From Jatrophihabitans cynanchi (GTDB lineage: Bacteria > Actinomycetota > Actinomycetes > Mycobacteriales > Jatrophihabitantaceae), in the NCBI RefSeq assembly GCF_027247405.1, contig NZ_CP097463.1, positions 310,001 to 374,000 of the forward strand: 64,000 nt of DNA, written 5' to 3'. Made by a program: the position numbers and the translations under genes. Of this stretch, positions 30,314 through 40,859 are shown one piece after another. A model generated the notes under the pieces. The model saw only the letters and a list, made by a program, of their open reading frames with translations. It was not told the DNA's origin and made no database searches. The first letter of the stretch is position 1. Every line of letters begins with the position of its first letter.

Positions 30314-31552
30314 CTAAATGTCGGCGACCGCCTTCGCCAGCCGGGGCGCGAGATCGCCGCGGGGCATGACCTCGATGCCGTCCAGTTCGAGCCATTGCGC
30401 TGTCAGCGCGAGTTCGGCGGCCAACTGGTTCGCGACCACGTTCGGGTCCGCGCCGTCTTGCGAATGCGCGCTCTGTACGCGCAGCACGCCGCTCTGGCGG
30501 TCGGACTTGAGATCGACACGCGCGACGATCGACTCGCCGAGCAGGAACGGCAGGACGTAGTAGCCGTGCACGCGCTTGGCCGCCGGCGTGTAGATCTCGA
30601 TCCGGTAGTACAGGTCGAAGAGCCGCTCGGCACGCTCGCGGAACCAGATCAGCGAGTCGAACGGCGACAGCAGGGCGCGAGCACGGACCTGCCGCGGCTG
30701 CCTCGCCTCGTGCCACAGGTAGGCAGGCGCCGACCACCCGTCCACCGCAACCGGGAGCAGTTCGCCGGTCTCCACCAGGTCGGCGACGCGCGCCTTGCAG
30801 TCGTGGTGGCTCAACCGGAAGTAGTCGCGCAGGTCCGGCTCCGTCGCCACTCCAAGGGCTCGCGCGGACAGCCGGACGAGCTCGCGGGTCGCCTCGGCCC
30901 GCGACGGCGTGGGCGCTGCCAGGACCGCGGACGGTAGCACCCGCTCGGTCAGGTCGTAGTACCGCTCGAAGTTGACGCGGCGCGCAGTGGTGACCCGACC
31001 GGCGTAGAACAGGTACTCCAGCGCGGTCTTGCCGTCGTGCCAGTTCCACATGTGCCCCGGACGCGGAGCCGGCCGGGCGATGCCCGTGTCGCCGGCGCGG
31101 ATCGGGCCCTGCTCGGTGACCAGCCTGACGCAGTCCTCGAGCAGGCCGGGATTCTCCTGTGCGATGCGCCGGATCGCCGGCCAGGGCTCGATGTGCGCGC
31201 GCTCCATCCGCCAGCGCAGCAACGGCTGGTACCGCACCGGAACGAGCGAGGCGGCATGGGCCCAGTACTCGAACAGTTCCGGCCGCACCGGGGCTGAGGT
31301 ATACGCGGTGAGCCGGTCCAGCAGGGCGCGCGGGTACGGCCCGAGCCGGGCGAACACCGGCAGGTAGTGCGCCCGGGAGAACACGTTGACCGAGTCGATC
31401 TGCAGGATCGCGATGCGGTCGAGCACCCGGCGCAGGTGCCGTGCGTCGACCCGGCCGGTCGGCCGCGGGTCGGCGAAACCCTGGGCGGCGAGCGCGATGC
31501 GCCGCGCCCGCGACGCCGAGAGCGCACGCACGCGACGGGGCGGGACGGCCAT
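30314..31552 (-). CDS. AlkX/YcaQ-like DNA glycosylase (HTH_42 family)
   Basis: This family unhooks interstrand DNA crosslinks; AlkZ protects producers of crosslinking natural products and YcaQ (AlkX) acts more broadly. The 412-residue protein has SASRARRIALAAQGF and then ILQIDSVNVFSRAHYLPVFARLG, whose QID fits the Q-x-D catalytic motif of the AlkX branch. HMWNWHDGKTALEYLFYAGRV follows, then LLSPFDSLIWFRERAERLF and YEIYTPAAKR-like sequence. ATG 31552 gives a typical length. Next on the strand are MarR and an exporter, suggesting genotoxin resistance. The motif assignment is from memory. Confidence 0.85.
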   Translation of the reverse strand: MAVPPRRVRALSASRARRIALAAQGFADPRPTGRVDARHLRRVLDRIAILQIDSVNVFSRAHYLPVFARLGPYPRALLDRLTAYTSAPVRPELFEYWAHAASLVPVRYQPLLRWRMERAHIEPWPAIRRIAQENPGLLEDCVRLVTEQGPIRAGDTGIARPAPRPGHMWNWHDGKTALEYLFYAGRVTTARRVNFERYYDLTERVLPSAVLAAPTPSRAEATRELVRLSARALGVATEPDLRDYFRLSHHDCKARVADLVETGELLPVAVDGWSAPAYLWHEARQPRQVRARALLSPFDSLIWFRERAERLFDLYYRIEIYTPAAKRVHGYYVLPFLLGESIVARVDLKSDRQSGVLRVQSAHSQDGADPNVVANQLAAELALTAQWLELDGIEVMPRGDLAPRLAKAVADI

Positions 31553-31664
31553 GGCCGCACTGTATGCGTCGCTGCCGACAGCAGGACGGGCGCAGAGCGT
31601 GCCATGGGCGGCAGAGCGCTCGAGGACAGCGCGGTGGATGGGGCGGACGTGGCAGGATGCCGGA

Positions 31665-32321
31665 GTGTTCGAACACCTCGTCGAGTCGGTCGGCAACGCG
31701 GTCGGCGCGTGGCTCTACGTGATCGCCGGGGCGCTCTGCTTCGCCGAGGCGGCAATCCTCGTGGGCATGGTGCTGCCGGGCGAAACCGCACTGCTGGTAG
31801 CCGGCGTCTTCTGCGCGCACCACAAGCTCAACTTGTGGGTGATGATCGTCGTCGCCGTGCTGTGCGCCGTGGCCGGCGACTCGGTGGGCTTCGAGTTCGG
31901 CAAGAAGTTCGGCCCCCCGCTGCGCGCGTCCCGGCTCGGGCACTGGGTGGGCGAGCACCGCTGGGCGATGGTCGACGGTTTCCTGGTGCGGCACGGCGGC
32001 AAGGCGGTGCTGCTGGGGCGGCTCACCGCACTGTTCCGTGCGCTCGTGCCGTCGATGGCCGGGATGAGCAGCATGCGCTACCGCACGTTCGTCGTCTGGA
32101 ACGTCGCCGGTGGACTGATCTGGGCGCCGGGCTGCGTCCTGCTGGGGTTCGCCTTCTCCAAGTCGCTGTCCACCGTGGGCAGGACGCTGACCTGGGCACC
32201 GCTCGCGATCGTGGCGCTCGTGGTTCTCGGCTACGTCGCGCTGCACCTGCGCAAGCGGCGCATCGAGCGCGCCGAAGCAGACGCCTTCGCCGAGTCCGAC
32301 GCCGCCAGCCCGAGACCCTGA
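31665..32321 (+). CDS. DedA-family membrane protein
   Basis: DedA proteins are inner-membrane proteins, some of which flip undecaprenyl phosphate or phospholipids. The 218-residue protein has about five membrane segments and the DedA motif region GMVLPGETALLVAGVF. GDSVGFEFGKKFG follows, then GGKAVLLGRLTALFRALVPSMAGMSSM with the conserved R. It lies divergent from the AlkX-like gene, 112 bp away. GTG 31665 is the best start (VFEHLVESVGNAVG); longer in-frame starts overlap the divergent gene. Confidence 0.88.
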   Translation: MFEHLVESVGNAVGAWLYVIAGALCFAEAAILVGMVLPGETALLVAGVFCAHHKLNLWVMIVVAVLCAVAGDSVGFEFGKKFGPPLRASRLGHWVGEHRWAMVDGFLVRHGGKAVLLGRLTALFRALVPSMAGMSSMRYRTFVVWNVAGGLIWAPGCVLLGFAFSKSLSTVGRTLTWAPLAIVALVVLGYVALHLRKRRIERAEADAFAESDAASPRP

Positions 32322-32359
32322 CCGATCCGCCGGCGCGGCCGGCGGCCCGCAGTGCGCTG

Positions 32360-32771
32360 ATGGTCCGCGAACTGGATCGCCGGCAGGTGCGCTGGGTGAT
32401 GAGCGGTTCGACGGTCGCCGCGATCTACGGTGCCGCCCTCGTGCCCAATGACCTCGATGTCGTGCCGGCGCCGGACGAGGAGGACCTGCAGCGCCTCGCC
32501 GGGCTTCTCGACGCGCTGGACGCCGTCCCCGCCCCCTGCCGCCGCCGGTGAAAGGCCCCACGCTGGAGGAGTGCCGGGCGTGGCGCGTGGCGCCCCGAAC
32601 CACCGACCGCCGAGCAGCTGGACCACCTCTTCGTCGTGGCAGATGCTGGACCGGCTGCCGGCCGAAGCCAGGGCCAGGGACATCGCGCGAGCGGAGGTCT
32701 ACGCGGCGCTGCGCGAGCGATTGCCGTGCGATCCCGATCCGGACCCCCGAGCACTGGCCGCATTGGCCTGA
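32360..32771 (+). pseudogene. Frameshifted nucleotidyltransferase-like gene
   Basis: The first frame from ATG 32360 reads MVRELDRRQVRWVMSGST and DLDVVPAPDEEDLQRLAGLL, with the GS...DxD motif of nucleotidyltransferases. It then breaks near 32545. EQLDHLFVVA appears in a second frame near 32615 and MLDRLPAEARARDIARAEVY in a third, ending at 32771. At least two frameshifts are needed to join them, so the gene is dead or badly read. Intact relatives are small MNT-type enzymes. It follows DedA on the same strand. Confidence 0.6.
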
Positions 32772-32840
32772 GCGGCCGGCCACGACGCGCCGTCCACAGG
32801 CTACGAAGTCGATCAGCTCGCGCACAGTAACCTCACGGCC

Positions 32841-34094
32841 ATGACCGGTCCCGATCAGCCGTACTACCCACCTTCGGGCGCCCAGCCGCAGGGCCCGTAC
32901 CCGCAGCAGCCGTCCGGGGCAGGTCCGCAGTACCCGTCCGGCGGGTACGCGCAGCAGCCGTACGGTACGTACCCGCAGCAGCCGGCCGGCGCAGGTCCGC
33001 AGTACCCGTCCGGGGCCGAGCCCCCCTACCCGCCCTACCCACCGGCCCCGCCCTACCCACCGGCCCCGTCCGGCCCGCCGCGGGGCCCGGGACCGATCGA
33101 GCGGATCGGCCCGCGCGCCTGGCGCCGTCCGGATCCGCGGCTCGGTGTCGCGTTGGCCGGTGTCGGAGTGGCCCTGGCGATCATCGGCGTGATCGTCTGG
33201 GGCGGCGACTACGTCGTCGAGGGCAGCTTCGGCTCGGGCGGCACCAGCGGCTCGGACAGCCGGCGGCTGCTCGGCGCCGGCCTGGCGTTCCTCGTCGTGG
33301 TCATCGGCTACGTCCTGGCGATCCGCCGCAAGCACGGGCCGCTGGCCACCGCCGGAGTCGCCGGCAGCGCGCTCGGCGTCCCGGTGACCCTCACCTTCCT
33401 CACCCTCGACCTGCACAGCAGCTCGCTCGCCTCCAGCGATGCGGTCGTGATCGTGTCGATCGTGATCTGGCTGATCAGCTACGTGTACGTCCCGGGAGCC
33501 CGCGGCCACGCGTTCTACCTGGGGCTGGCCACGCTCGAGCTGTGGGCCTACCTGCTCGACAAGTCCCAGTCCAGCGGTGTTACCGGGCTCGCGACCGGGT
33601 CGATCGGCCGGCTGACGCCCTTGCCGGCCAGCTCGGGACGGCCGGACTGGGCGACGATCGCGGCGATCTCGCTCATCTTCGGCCTGGCCTACTACGCGAT
33701 CGGCTACTACCTGGACCGGTCCGGGCGGCACGGCATGTCGGTGGCCCTGGCGGTCAGCGGCTTCGTCGCGACCGGCGTCGGCATCGGGGCGCTCGCAGCG
33801 GAGATCGACAACGCGACCGGCACCGGCGTGCTCCTCGTGCTGCTCGGGCTCGCCCTGGCCGGCTACGGCGCGCGAACCGGACGCCGATTCACCACCTGGG
33901 TGTGGGCCGCGGTGGTCGGCGCCGGCGTGCTAGTGATCGTCTTCGACCAGATCGACTCCGACACCGTCCCGCTCGGTGGCTTCCTGTTGATCCTCGCCGG
34001 GCTCGTGGTGGTGGCTGCCGGGCACGTGCTGGGGAACGCCCTCGGCGAAGACGAGTTCCCGCCCGTCGACCAGGTGGCACCGCCCGGTCACTAG
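32841..34094 (+). CDS. Multi-pass membrane protein with proline-rich N terminus
   Basis: The 417-residue protein starts with about 80 residues rich in proline, tyrosine, glutamine and glycine, made of repeats such as YPQQPSGAGPQYPSG and YPPAPPYPPAP. About nine membrane segments follow from residue 100 (GVALAGVGVALAIIGVIVWGG onward). No catalytic motif is seen. Such tails are common on actinobacterial membrane proteins. Function unknown. A GNAT gene follows after 10 bp. Confidence 0.75.
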   Translation: MTGPDQPYYPPSGAQPQGPYPQQPSGAGPQYPSGGYAQQPYGTYPQQPAGAGPQYPSGAEPPYPPYPPAPPYPPAPSGPPRGPGPIERIGPRAWRRPDPRLGVALAGVGVALAIIGVIVWGGDYVVEGSFGSGGTSGSDSRRLLGAGLAFLVVVIGYVLAIRRKHGPLATAGVAGSALGVPVTLTFLTLDLHSSSLASSDAVVIVSIVIWLISYVYVPGARGHAFYLGLATLELWAYLLDKSQSSGVTGLATGSIGRLTPLPASSGRPDWATIAAISLIFGLAYYAIGYYLDRSGRHGMSVALAVSGFVATGVGIGALAAEIDNATGTGVLLVLLGLALAGYGARTGRRFTTWVWAAVVGAGVLVIVFDQIDSDTVPLGGFLLILAGLVVVAAGHVLGNALGEDEFPPVDQVAPPGH

Positions 34095-34104
34095 TCTCGG
34101 GCGC

Positions 34105-34695
34105 ATGGCCGATGTGAGCGTGCGCGCGGCGCGGGAAGGTGACGCCGACGAGATCGGCCGGATCCAGGTCGAGACGTGGCGAACCGGGTACGGCTCGATC
34201 CTGCCCGATCCGGTTCTGCAGTCACTCACCCCCGAGCTGGCCGCCGCCGCCTGGCGCGATGCCGTCCTCGAGCCGCCGTCGCCGCGCCACCACGTGCTGG
34301 TGGCGCAGGAGCAGACCTGGACGGTCGGCTTCGCCGGCTTCGGCCCCGCCGCCGACACGGTCGCGGCCGAGCCGCCGACCGGGGACGCTGACCCCGCGGA
34401 AGCCGCCCCTGCCGAGGATGCCGTCCCGGAGGGCACTATCGAGATCAGCCCGCTGCTGGTCGAGCCGCGCTGGGGACGGCGGGGGCACGGGTCCCGGCTG
34501 CTCGCCGCGGTCGTGGACCACGCCCGCGCCGACGGGATGCAGCGCGCGATCGTGTGGATCCCGGAGGCGGACACCGCGTCGCGCGAGTTCTACCTGTCCG
34601 CCGGCTGGGCGCCCGACGGGCTGGTGCGCGCGCTTGACACCGGGGCCGGCGAACTGCGCGAGGTCCGGCTGCACGTGTCGCTGGCCGAGTCATGA
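34105..34695 (+). CDS. GNAT acetyltransferase
   Basis: The 196-residue protein has the GNAT layout. VRAAREGDADEIGRIQVETWRTGYGSILPD is the usual start, IEISPLLVEPRWGRRGHGSRLLAAVVDHARADG is the acetyl-CoA site, and REFYLSAGWAPDG is near the end. About 30 acidic/alanine-rich residues (100-130) form an insert. Substrate unknown. It overlaps the DUF2461 gene by ATGA. Confidence 0.85.
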   Translation: MADVSVRAAREGDADEIGRIQVETWRTGYGSILPDPVLQSLTPELAAAAWRDAVLEPPSPRHHVLVAQEQTWTVGFAGFGPAADTVAAEPPTGDADPAEAAPAEDAVPEGTIEISPLLVEPRWGRRGHGSRLLAAVVDHARADGMQRAIVWIPEADTASREFYLSAGWAPDGLVRALDTGAGELREVRLHVSLAES

Positions 34696-35318
34696 CCTTC
34701 ACCGGCATCCCCGTCACGGCGCTGGACTTCTACGAGGACCTCGAGGCGGACAACACCAAGGCGTTCTGGACCGCGCACAAGGGCGTCTACGACGAGTCGG
34801 TGCGCGGCCCGCTCGAGGCACTCGTCGCCGCGCTGGCCCCCGAGTTCGGCTCGGCCAAACTGTTCCGCCCCTACCGGGACGTCCGGTTCAGCAAGGACAA
34901 GACGCCGTACAAGACGCACCAGGGCGCCTGGTTCGGCGAGTCCTCGCGCTACCTGCACGTCTCGGCCGCCGGGCTGTTCGTGGCAGGCGGGTACTGGGAC
35001 ACCTCGTCGGCGCAGGTCGAGCGACTGCGTCGCGCCGTCGGCGACGACGTGGCCGGCCCGGCGCTGGAGCGTGCCCTGGCGCAGACCCGGCGTGCCCGGC
35101 TCACGCTCGGCGGCTCGACGATCACCCGGGTGCCCAGCGGCTACCCGAAGGACCACCCGCGAGCCGACCTGCTGCGCTACAAGTCGCTGACGCTGGGGCG
35201 CGAGTTCGGTTGCCCGGCGTGGCTGGCGACCTCACGCGCGCAGACCGAGATCGCCAAGGCGTGGCGCGCGATGGCCCCGGTCGTCGAGTGGCTGGACACG
35301 CACGTCGGTCGCGACTGA
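34692..35318 (+). CDS. DUF2461 family protein
   Basis: The 208-residue protein matches DUF2461 (TIGR02453): ALDFYEDLEADNTKAFWTAHK at the start, FRPYRDVRFSKDKTPYKTHQGAWFG in the centre and GLFVAGGYWDTSSAQVERLR after. No biochemical role is established for the family that I know of. It is translated with the GNAT upstream and followed by the mug-type gene after 16 bp, so these three form an operon. Confidence 0.88.
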   Translation: MTFTGIPVTALDFYEDLEADNTKAFWTAHKGVYDESVRGPLEALVAALAPEFGSAKLFRPYRDVRFSKDKTPYKTHQGAWFGESSRYLHVSAAGLFVAGGYWDTSSAQVERLRRAVGDDVAGPALERALAQTRRARLTLGGSTITRVPSGYPKDHPRADLLRYKSLTLGREFGCPAWLATSRAQTEIAKAWRAMAPVVEWLDTHVGRD

Positions 35319-35334
35319 CGGCACGCGCACTGAC

Positions 35335-35952
35335 ATGGCCCTGCCGGACGTCCTCACCAGCGGGTTGCGCGTCGTGATCGTCGGGACCGCGCCCGCGGCG
35401 CCGGCTCGCGGACACTACTACGCCGGCCGCGGCAACCTGTTCTGGCAGTTGCTGCACGAGGCCGGGCTCACCGCGGAACTGCTCACGCCCGAGCAGGACA
35501 GGCTGGTGGTGCGCTACGGCCTCGGTCTGACCGACCTGCACAAGAGCGTCGAGGTGCTCGGCCGGGAACGCACCGTGCACTGGCACATCCGCGAGTTCAC
35601 CGCCAAGCTCCGCCGGTACCGGCCGCAGGCGGTGGCGTTCGTCAGCGCGACGGCCGCGGGCGCGTACGCGCGCGGCGCGGGACTGCGCGGGCTGCGTCCC
35701 GGGCCCTGGGGCTCGACGCCGTGGCCGGTCGCCGGGCTGCCCGGGTTCGTGCTGCCGGGGCCGTCCGGCGCGAACAACGGGATGCCGCTGCCGCTGCGGA
35801 TCGCGCTGTGGCGCGACCTGGCCGATTTCCTCGACACGCACGGCCCGCCTCCCCCCACGGTGCGACCAGCCCCGTCCGGGCCTCGCTTGCGCTGGTGCGG
35901 TCGCCTTCCCCCCTGGTGTGACCAACCCCGTCTGCCTTCCCCCCTCGTGTGA
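35335..35952 (+). CDS. mug: G/U mismatch-specific DNA glycosylase with a repeat-derived tail
   Basis: The protein matches the Mug branch of uracil-DNA glycosylases, which remove uracil or ethenocytosine from mispairs. VVIVGTAPAAPARGHYYAGRGNLFWQLLHEAGL has the motif-1 region (usually GINPG) and VLPGPSGANN the second motif. The core ends near residue 170 (IALWRDLADFLDTHG). The last 35 residues (PPPPTVRPAPSG onward) are encoded by repeat array B, so the original stop seems lost and the gene has grown into the repeat. Full length is 205 residues. Confidence 0.85.
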   Translation: MALPDVLTSGLRVVIVGTAPAAPARGHYYAGRGNLFWQLLHEAGLTAELLTPEQDRLVVRYGLGLTDLHKSVEVLGRERTVHWHIREFTAKLRRYRPQAVAFVSATAAGAYARGAGLRGLRPGPWGSTPWPVAGLPGFVLPGPSGANNGMPLPLRIALWRDLADFLDTHGPPPPTVRPAPSGPRLRWCGRLPPWCDQPRLPSPLV

Positions 35953-36516
35953 CCAACCCCGTCTGCTTTCCCCGGGCGTGACCAGCCCCGTCCGGGCCTC
36001 GCTTGCGCTGGTACGGTCGCCTTCCCCCCTGGTGTGACCAACCCCGTCTGCCTTCCCCCCTGGTGTGACCAACCCCGTCTGCTTTCCCCGGGCGTGACCA
36101 GCCCCGTCCGGGCCTCGCTTGCGCTGGTACGGTCGCCTTCCCCCCTGGTGTGACCAACCCCGTCTGCCTTCCCCCCTCGTGTGACGAAATCTGGGCACTG
36201 GATCTGGTAACCGCGTGGGGGGAGCCGCCGCACACTCGTCAGTCGGTGGGGGAAGGCGCACCGGTTCGCCAGTCGGTGGGGATGCGGACTCGTCAGCCGG
36301 TGGGGGAAGCGGGTACCGCTGGTCAGCCCGTGGGGAGCCGCCGCACACTCGTCAGTCGGTGGGGGAAGGCGCGCCGGTTCGCCAGTCGGTGGGGATGCGG
36401 ACTCGTCAGCCGGTGGGGGAAGGCGCGCCGGTTCGCCAGCCGGTGGGGGAAGGCGCGCCGGTTGGCCAGCCGGTGGGGGAAGCGGGTAACGGTTCGTCAG
36501 CCGGTGGGGGAAGCGG
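35850..36516. repeat. Inverted-repeat array B between convergent genes
   Basis: Nine plus-strand units of the TTCCCCCCTGGTGTGACC type run to 36183. Their period is 31 bp, nested in a 116-bp higher-order repeat (two 31-bp units and one 54-bp unit). A core at 36184-36208 (ACGAAATCT, 7-nt loop, GGATCTGGT) follows. Then about ten inverted units with GTGGGGGAAG run to 36516, also in a higher-order repeat of about 115 bp. The core and the following GTGGGGGGAGC align with array A. The left arm is inside the end of mug; the right arm covers the stop codon of the TPR protein. Confidence 0.85.
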
Positions 36517-36943
36517 ACGCCGCGGCGATGGCGGTGCGCATGGCGGCCCTCGCCCGCTTGCGGTCGCCCGCGTGGTCGTACGCCTCGGCCAACCGGTACC
36601 AGCCGCGCCAGTCCCCCGGCGCCGCCTCGACCTCGGCCCGGCGCTGCGCGAACAGCTCGTCGGCCGCGTCCCGGTCGATACGCCCGGCGGCGGTGCGCGG
36701 CAGGTCGTCCGGCGGGACGCCCTGTGCGTCCAGCTCACGACCGAGCCGGGCGGTCGCCGCGCCGAAACGCAGCTCTGCGACGACAACCCAGATCCCGATC
36801 AGCGGCAGCACGAGCACGGCCACACCTAGAACCTTCAACCCCACCGAATGTTCGGCAAGCAGGTAGGCGCCGCGGTAGCCGATCAGCGCGAAGTAGGCCG
36901 CGAGCGCGAGCAGCAGCAGCGCGACGACGCGTTTGGCGCTCAC
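36497..36943 (-). CDS. Membrane-anchored TPR-like protein
   Basis: The 148-residue protein begins at GTG 36943 with two membrane segments (VVALLLLALAAYFALIGYRG and VGLKVLGVAVLVLPLIGIWV). A helical tail with one TPR-like repeat follows (GDWRGWYRLAEAYDHAGDRKRARAAMR). M. tuberculosis has a membrane protein gene (Rv2772c) at the same place after dapB. The final residues SPTG and the stop codon are made by a unit of array B. It lies 10 bp after dapB and should share its transcript. Confidence 0.75.
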   Translation of the reverse strand: MSAKRVVALLLLALAAYFALIGYRGAYLLAEHSVGLKVLGVAVLVLPLIGIWVVVAELRFGAATARLGRELDAQGVPPDDLPRTAAGRIDRDAADELFAQRRAEVEAAPGDWRGWYRLAEAYDHAGDRKRARAAMRTAIAAASASPTG

Positions 36944-36953
36944 CGGACCGGGT

Positions 36954-39107
<2,154 letters not shown>

Positions 39108-39290
39108 TCAGCGCGCGACCGCGCTCGGGGGCTGCGGCATCGGCTCGGGGCTCGGCACCGGTTCGGGGCTCGGCACCGGCTCGGGGTCGGGCAACGGCGC
39201 GGGCTGCGGGTCCGGCACCCGGGCGCGCACCGGCTCCAACGCCGGCACCGCGTCCCCGGCGATCAGGGTGGCGATCAGAGTCTCGGTCAT
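39108..39290 (-). CDS. Small proline-rich protein
   Basis: The 60-residue product begins MTETLIATLIAGDAVPALEP and continues with PDP, PEPVPS and PEP repeats. GAGGGGAG lies 6 bp before the ATG, which supports translation. It lies downstream of the Rrf2 regulator on the same strand, 64 bp past its stop. No family is recognised. The repeat could act as a spacer or tether. Confidence 0.5.
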   Translation of the reverse strand: MTETLIATLIAGDAVPALEPVRARVPDPQPAPLPDPEPVPSPEPVPSPEPMPQPPSAVAR

Positions 39291-39354
39291 CACGGGCTCC
39301 CCTCGGCTCAGGTGATCCAGGCTACGCAACGCGGTCGGCGCGGGCGCCGCTCGT

Positions 39355-39810
39355 TCAGCGGGCCGACCAGGCATCCGGGGCGCTGAGCATGGTGCGCACC
39401 TGGGGCGAGAACTCACCGCTGAGGACCTGCGCCAGGGTCGTCTCGTCCAGCACCGACCGCAGCGCCGCGCGTACCGCGACCCAGACGTCGGGCAGGTGTT
39501 CGGCGACCCCGGCATAGGTCGTCTCGTGCGGCCGCAGCCCGCGCACCTCGGCCAGTGGGCCGTCGACGGCCCGGATGACAGCCGCGATGGTGATCTCGGT
39601 GGCCGGACGGGCGAGCGCATACCCGCCGTCGGCGCCGCGCTGGCTACGGACCAAGCCGGCCCGGCGCAGTTCGCCCAGGATCGCCTCGACGAACTTGCGC
39701 GGCAGTCCCTGCTCGCCCACCACGACCTCGACCTTGACCAGGTCCGGTTCGTGCGAGGCGAGCGAGAGCAAGGCCCGCACCGCGTAGTCGGTCTTCGCCG
39801 AGATCTGCAC
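39355..39810 (-). CDS. Rrf2-family regulator near the sulfate importer
   Basis: The 151-residue protein starts MQISAKTDYAVRALLSLASHE, the Rrf2 winged-helix start, with RKFVEAILGELRRAGLVRSQRGADGGYALARP as recognition helix and wing. It lacks the three cysteines that hold an Fe-S cluster in IscR/NsrR. It therefore fits the cysteine-free CymR type, which controls sulfur metabolism with CysK in Firmicutes. It starts 20 bp after the cysA stop. Control of the sulfate operon is inferred. Confidence 0.85.
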   Translation of the reverse strand: MQISAKTDYAVRALLSLASHEPDLVKVEVVVGEQGLPRKFVEAILGELRRAGLVRSQRGADGGYALARPATEITIAAVIRAVDGPLAEVRGLRPHETTYAGVAEHLPDVWVAVRAALRSVLDETTLAQVLSGEFSPQVRTMLSAPDAWSAR

Positions 39811-39830
39811 CCCGGCATCCTCTCACCCGG

Positions 39831-40766
39831 CTAACGCGGGCTCCGCACCCAGACGCCGCGGCCGGGAGCCAGCTCCAGCGCCTCGGCCTGACCCCGTGTC
39901 AGCTGTACCCAGGGCGTCTGCCCGGCCAGCTCCAATTCGGCCCGGACCTCGAACCCGACCCGCTGCACGCGTGCGACCTGCGCCTGGACCGCGCCTTCGA
40001 CGGCCGCGCCGAAGACCTCGATGTCGTGCGGGCGCACCAGCCGTCCGTGCAGCGTGGTGACCGGGCCGAGGAAGCGCATCACGAAGTCCGAGGCGGGCTT
40101 GTCGTACAGCTCATCGGGCTGGCCGGCCTGCTCGATCCGGCCGGCATTGATCACCACGATCTCGTCGGCGACCTCCAAGGCCTCCTGCTGGTCGTGCGTC
40201 ACGAACACGGTCGTCACGCGCACCTGGTCGTGCAGCCGCCGCAGCCAGTCGCGAAGCTCCTTGCGCACCGTGGCATCGAGCGCGCCGAACGGCTCGTCCA
40301 GCAGCAGGACCGACGGCTCGACGGCGAGGGCGCGAGCCAGTGCCATGCGCTGACGCTGGCCGCCGGACAGCTGCGCGGGCATCCGGTCGGCGAACTGCGC
40401 CAGGTGCACCAGGTCGAGCAGCTCGTCCACCCGCGCGCGGATCTCGGCCTTGGGCCGCTTGCGGATCTCCAGCCCGAACGCCACGTTGCGGTACACCGAC
40501 ATGTGCTTGAACGCCGCGTAGTGCTGGAAGACGAAGCCGACGTTGCGGCGCTGCGCGGGAATCCGGGTGCTGTCCACCCCGTTGATGCGCACCGACCCGA
40601 CGTCAGCGTCCTCCAGCCCGCCGATGATGCGCAGCAAGGTGGACTTGCCGCCGCCGCTGGGTCCCAACAGCGCGGTCAGGCCACCGCTGCGCACGTCGAG
40701 ATCGACGTCCTCCAGCGCGACGAACGAGCCGAACCGCTTGGTGATGCCGGTGGCGACGATGCTCAC
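39831..40766 (-). CDS. cysA: Sulfate/thiosulfate ABC transporter ATPase
   Basis: The 311-residue ATPase has Walker [30 protein letters not shown] with the Q-loop, [15 protein letters not shown] and [33 protein letters not shown] and a C-terminal TOBE-like domain follow. [12 protein letters not shown] and RFLGPV fit CysA. The start is GTG 40766, with AAGG 12 bp upstream. The operon is interrupted upstream by an IS110 element, so expression of cysA may now depend on another promoter. Confidence 0.92.
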   Translation of the reverse strand: MSIVATGITKRFGSFVALEDVDLDVRSGGLTALLGPSGGGKSTLLRIIGGLEDADVGSVRINGVDSTRIPAQRRNVGFVFQHYAAFKHMSVYRNVAFGLEIRKRPKAEIRARVDELLDLVHLAQFADRMPAQLSGGQRQRMALARALAVEPSVLLLDEPFGALDATVRKELRDWLRRLHDQVRVTTVFVTHDQQEALEVADEIVVINAGRIEQAGQPDELYDKPASDFVMRFLGPVTTLHGRLVRPHDIEVFGAAVEGAVQAQVARVQRVGFEVRAELELAGQTPWVQLTRGQAEALELAPGRGVWVRSPR

Positions 40767-40859
40767 TGGTGCACCATCCTTGTGTCACTGATCTCGGATG
40801 GATTGGTGATGCGCCCGAGGTGCCGCCAGGTCATCGCCCAGCTCGCTCGACCCGGTTGA

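Noticed and set aside
29823-33731. Long minus-strand frame that extends marR upstream to 33731
   Set aside because: Homology and the operator set the marR start at 30284; the rest crosses the AlkX-like gene in another frame and antisense to DedA.
35122-36348. Minus-strand open frame of 408 codons with repeated GWSHQGGR-like segments
   Set aside because: The repeats are the translation of array B; the rest is the shadow of DUF2461 and mug. No ribosome site or family.
35850-36516. CRISPR-like look of the regular repeat array
   Set aside because: Repeats are adjacent with no unique spacers, two inverted arms are present, and no cas genes are near.
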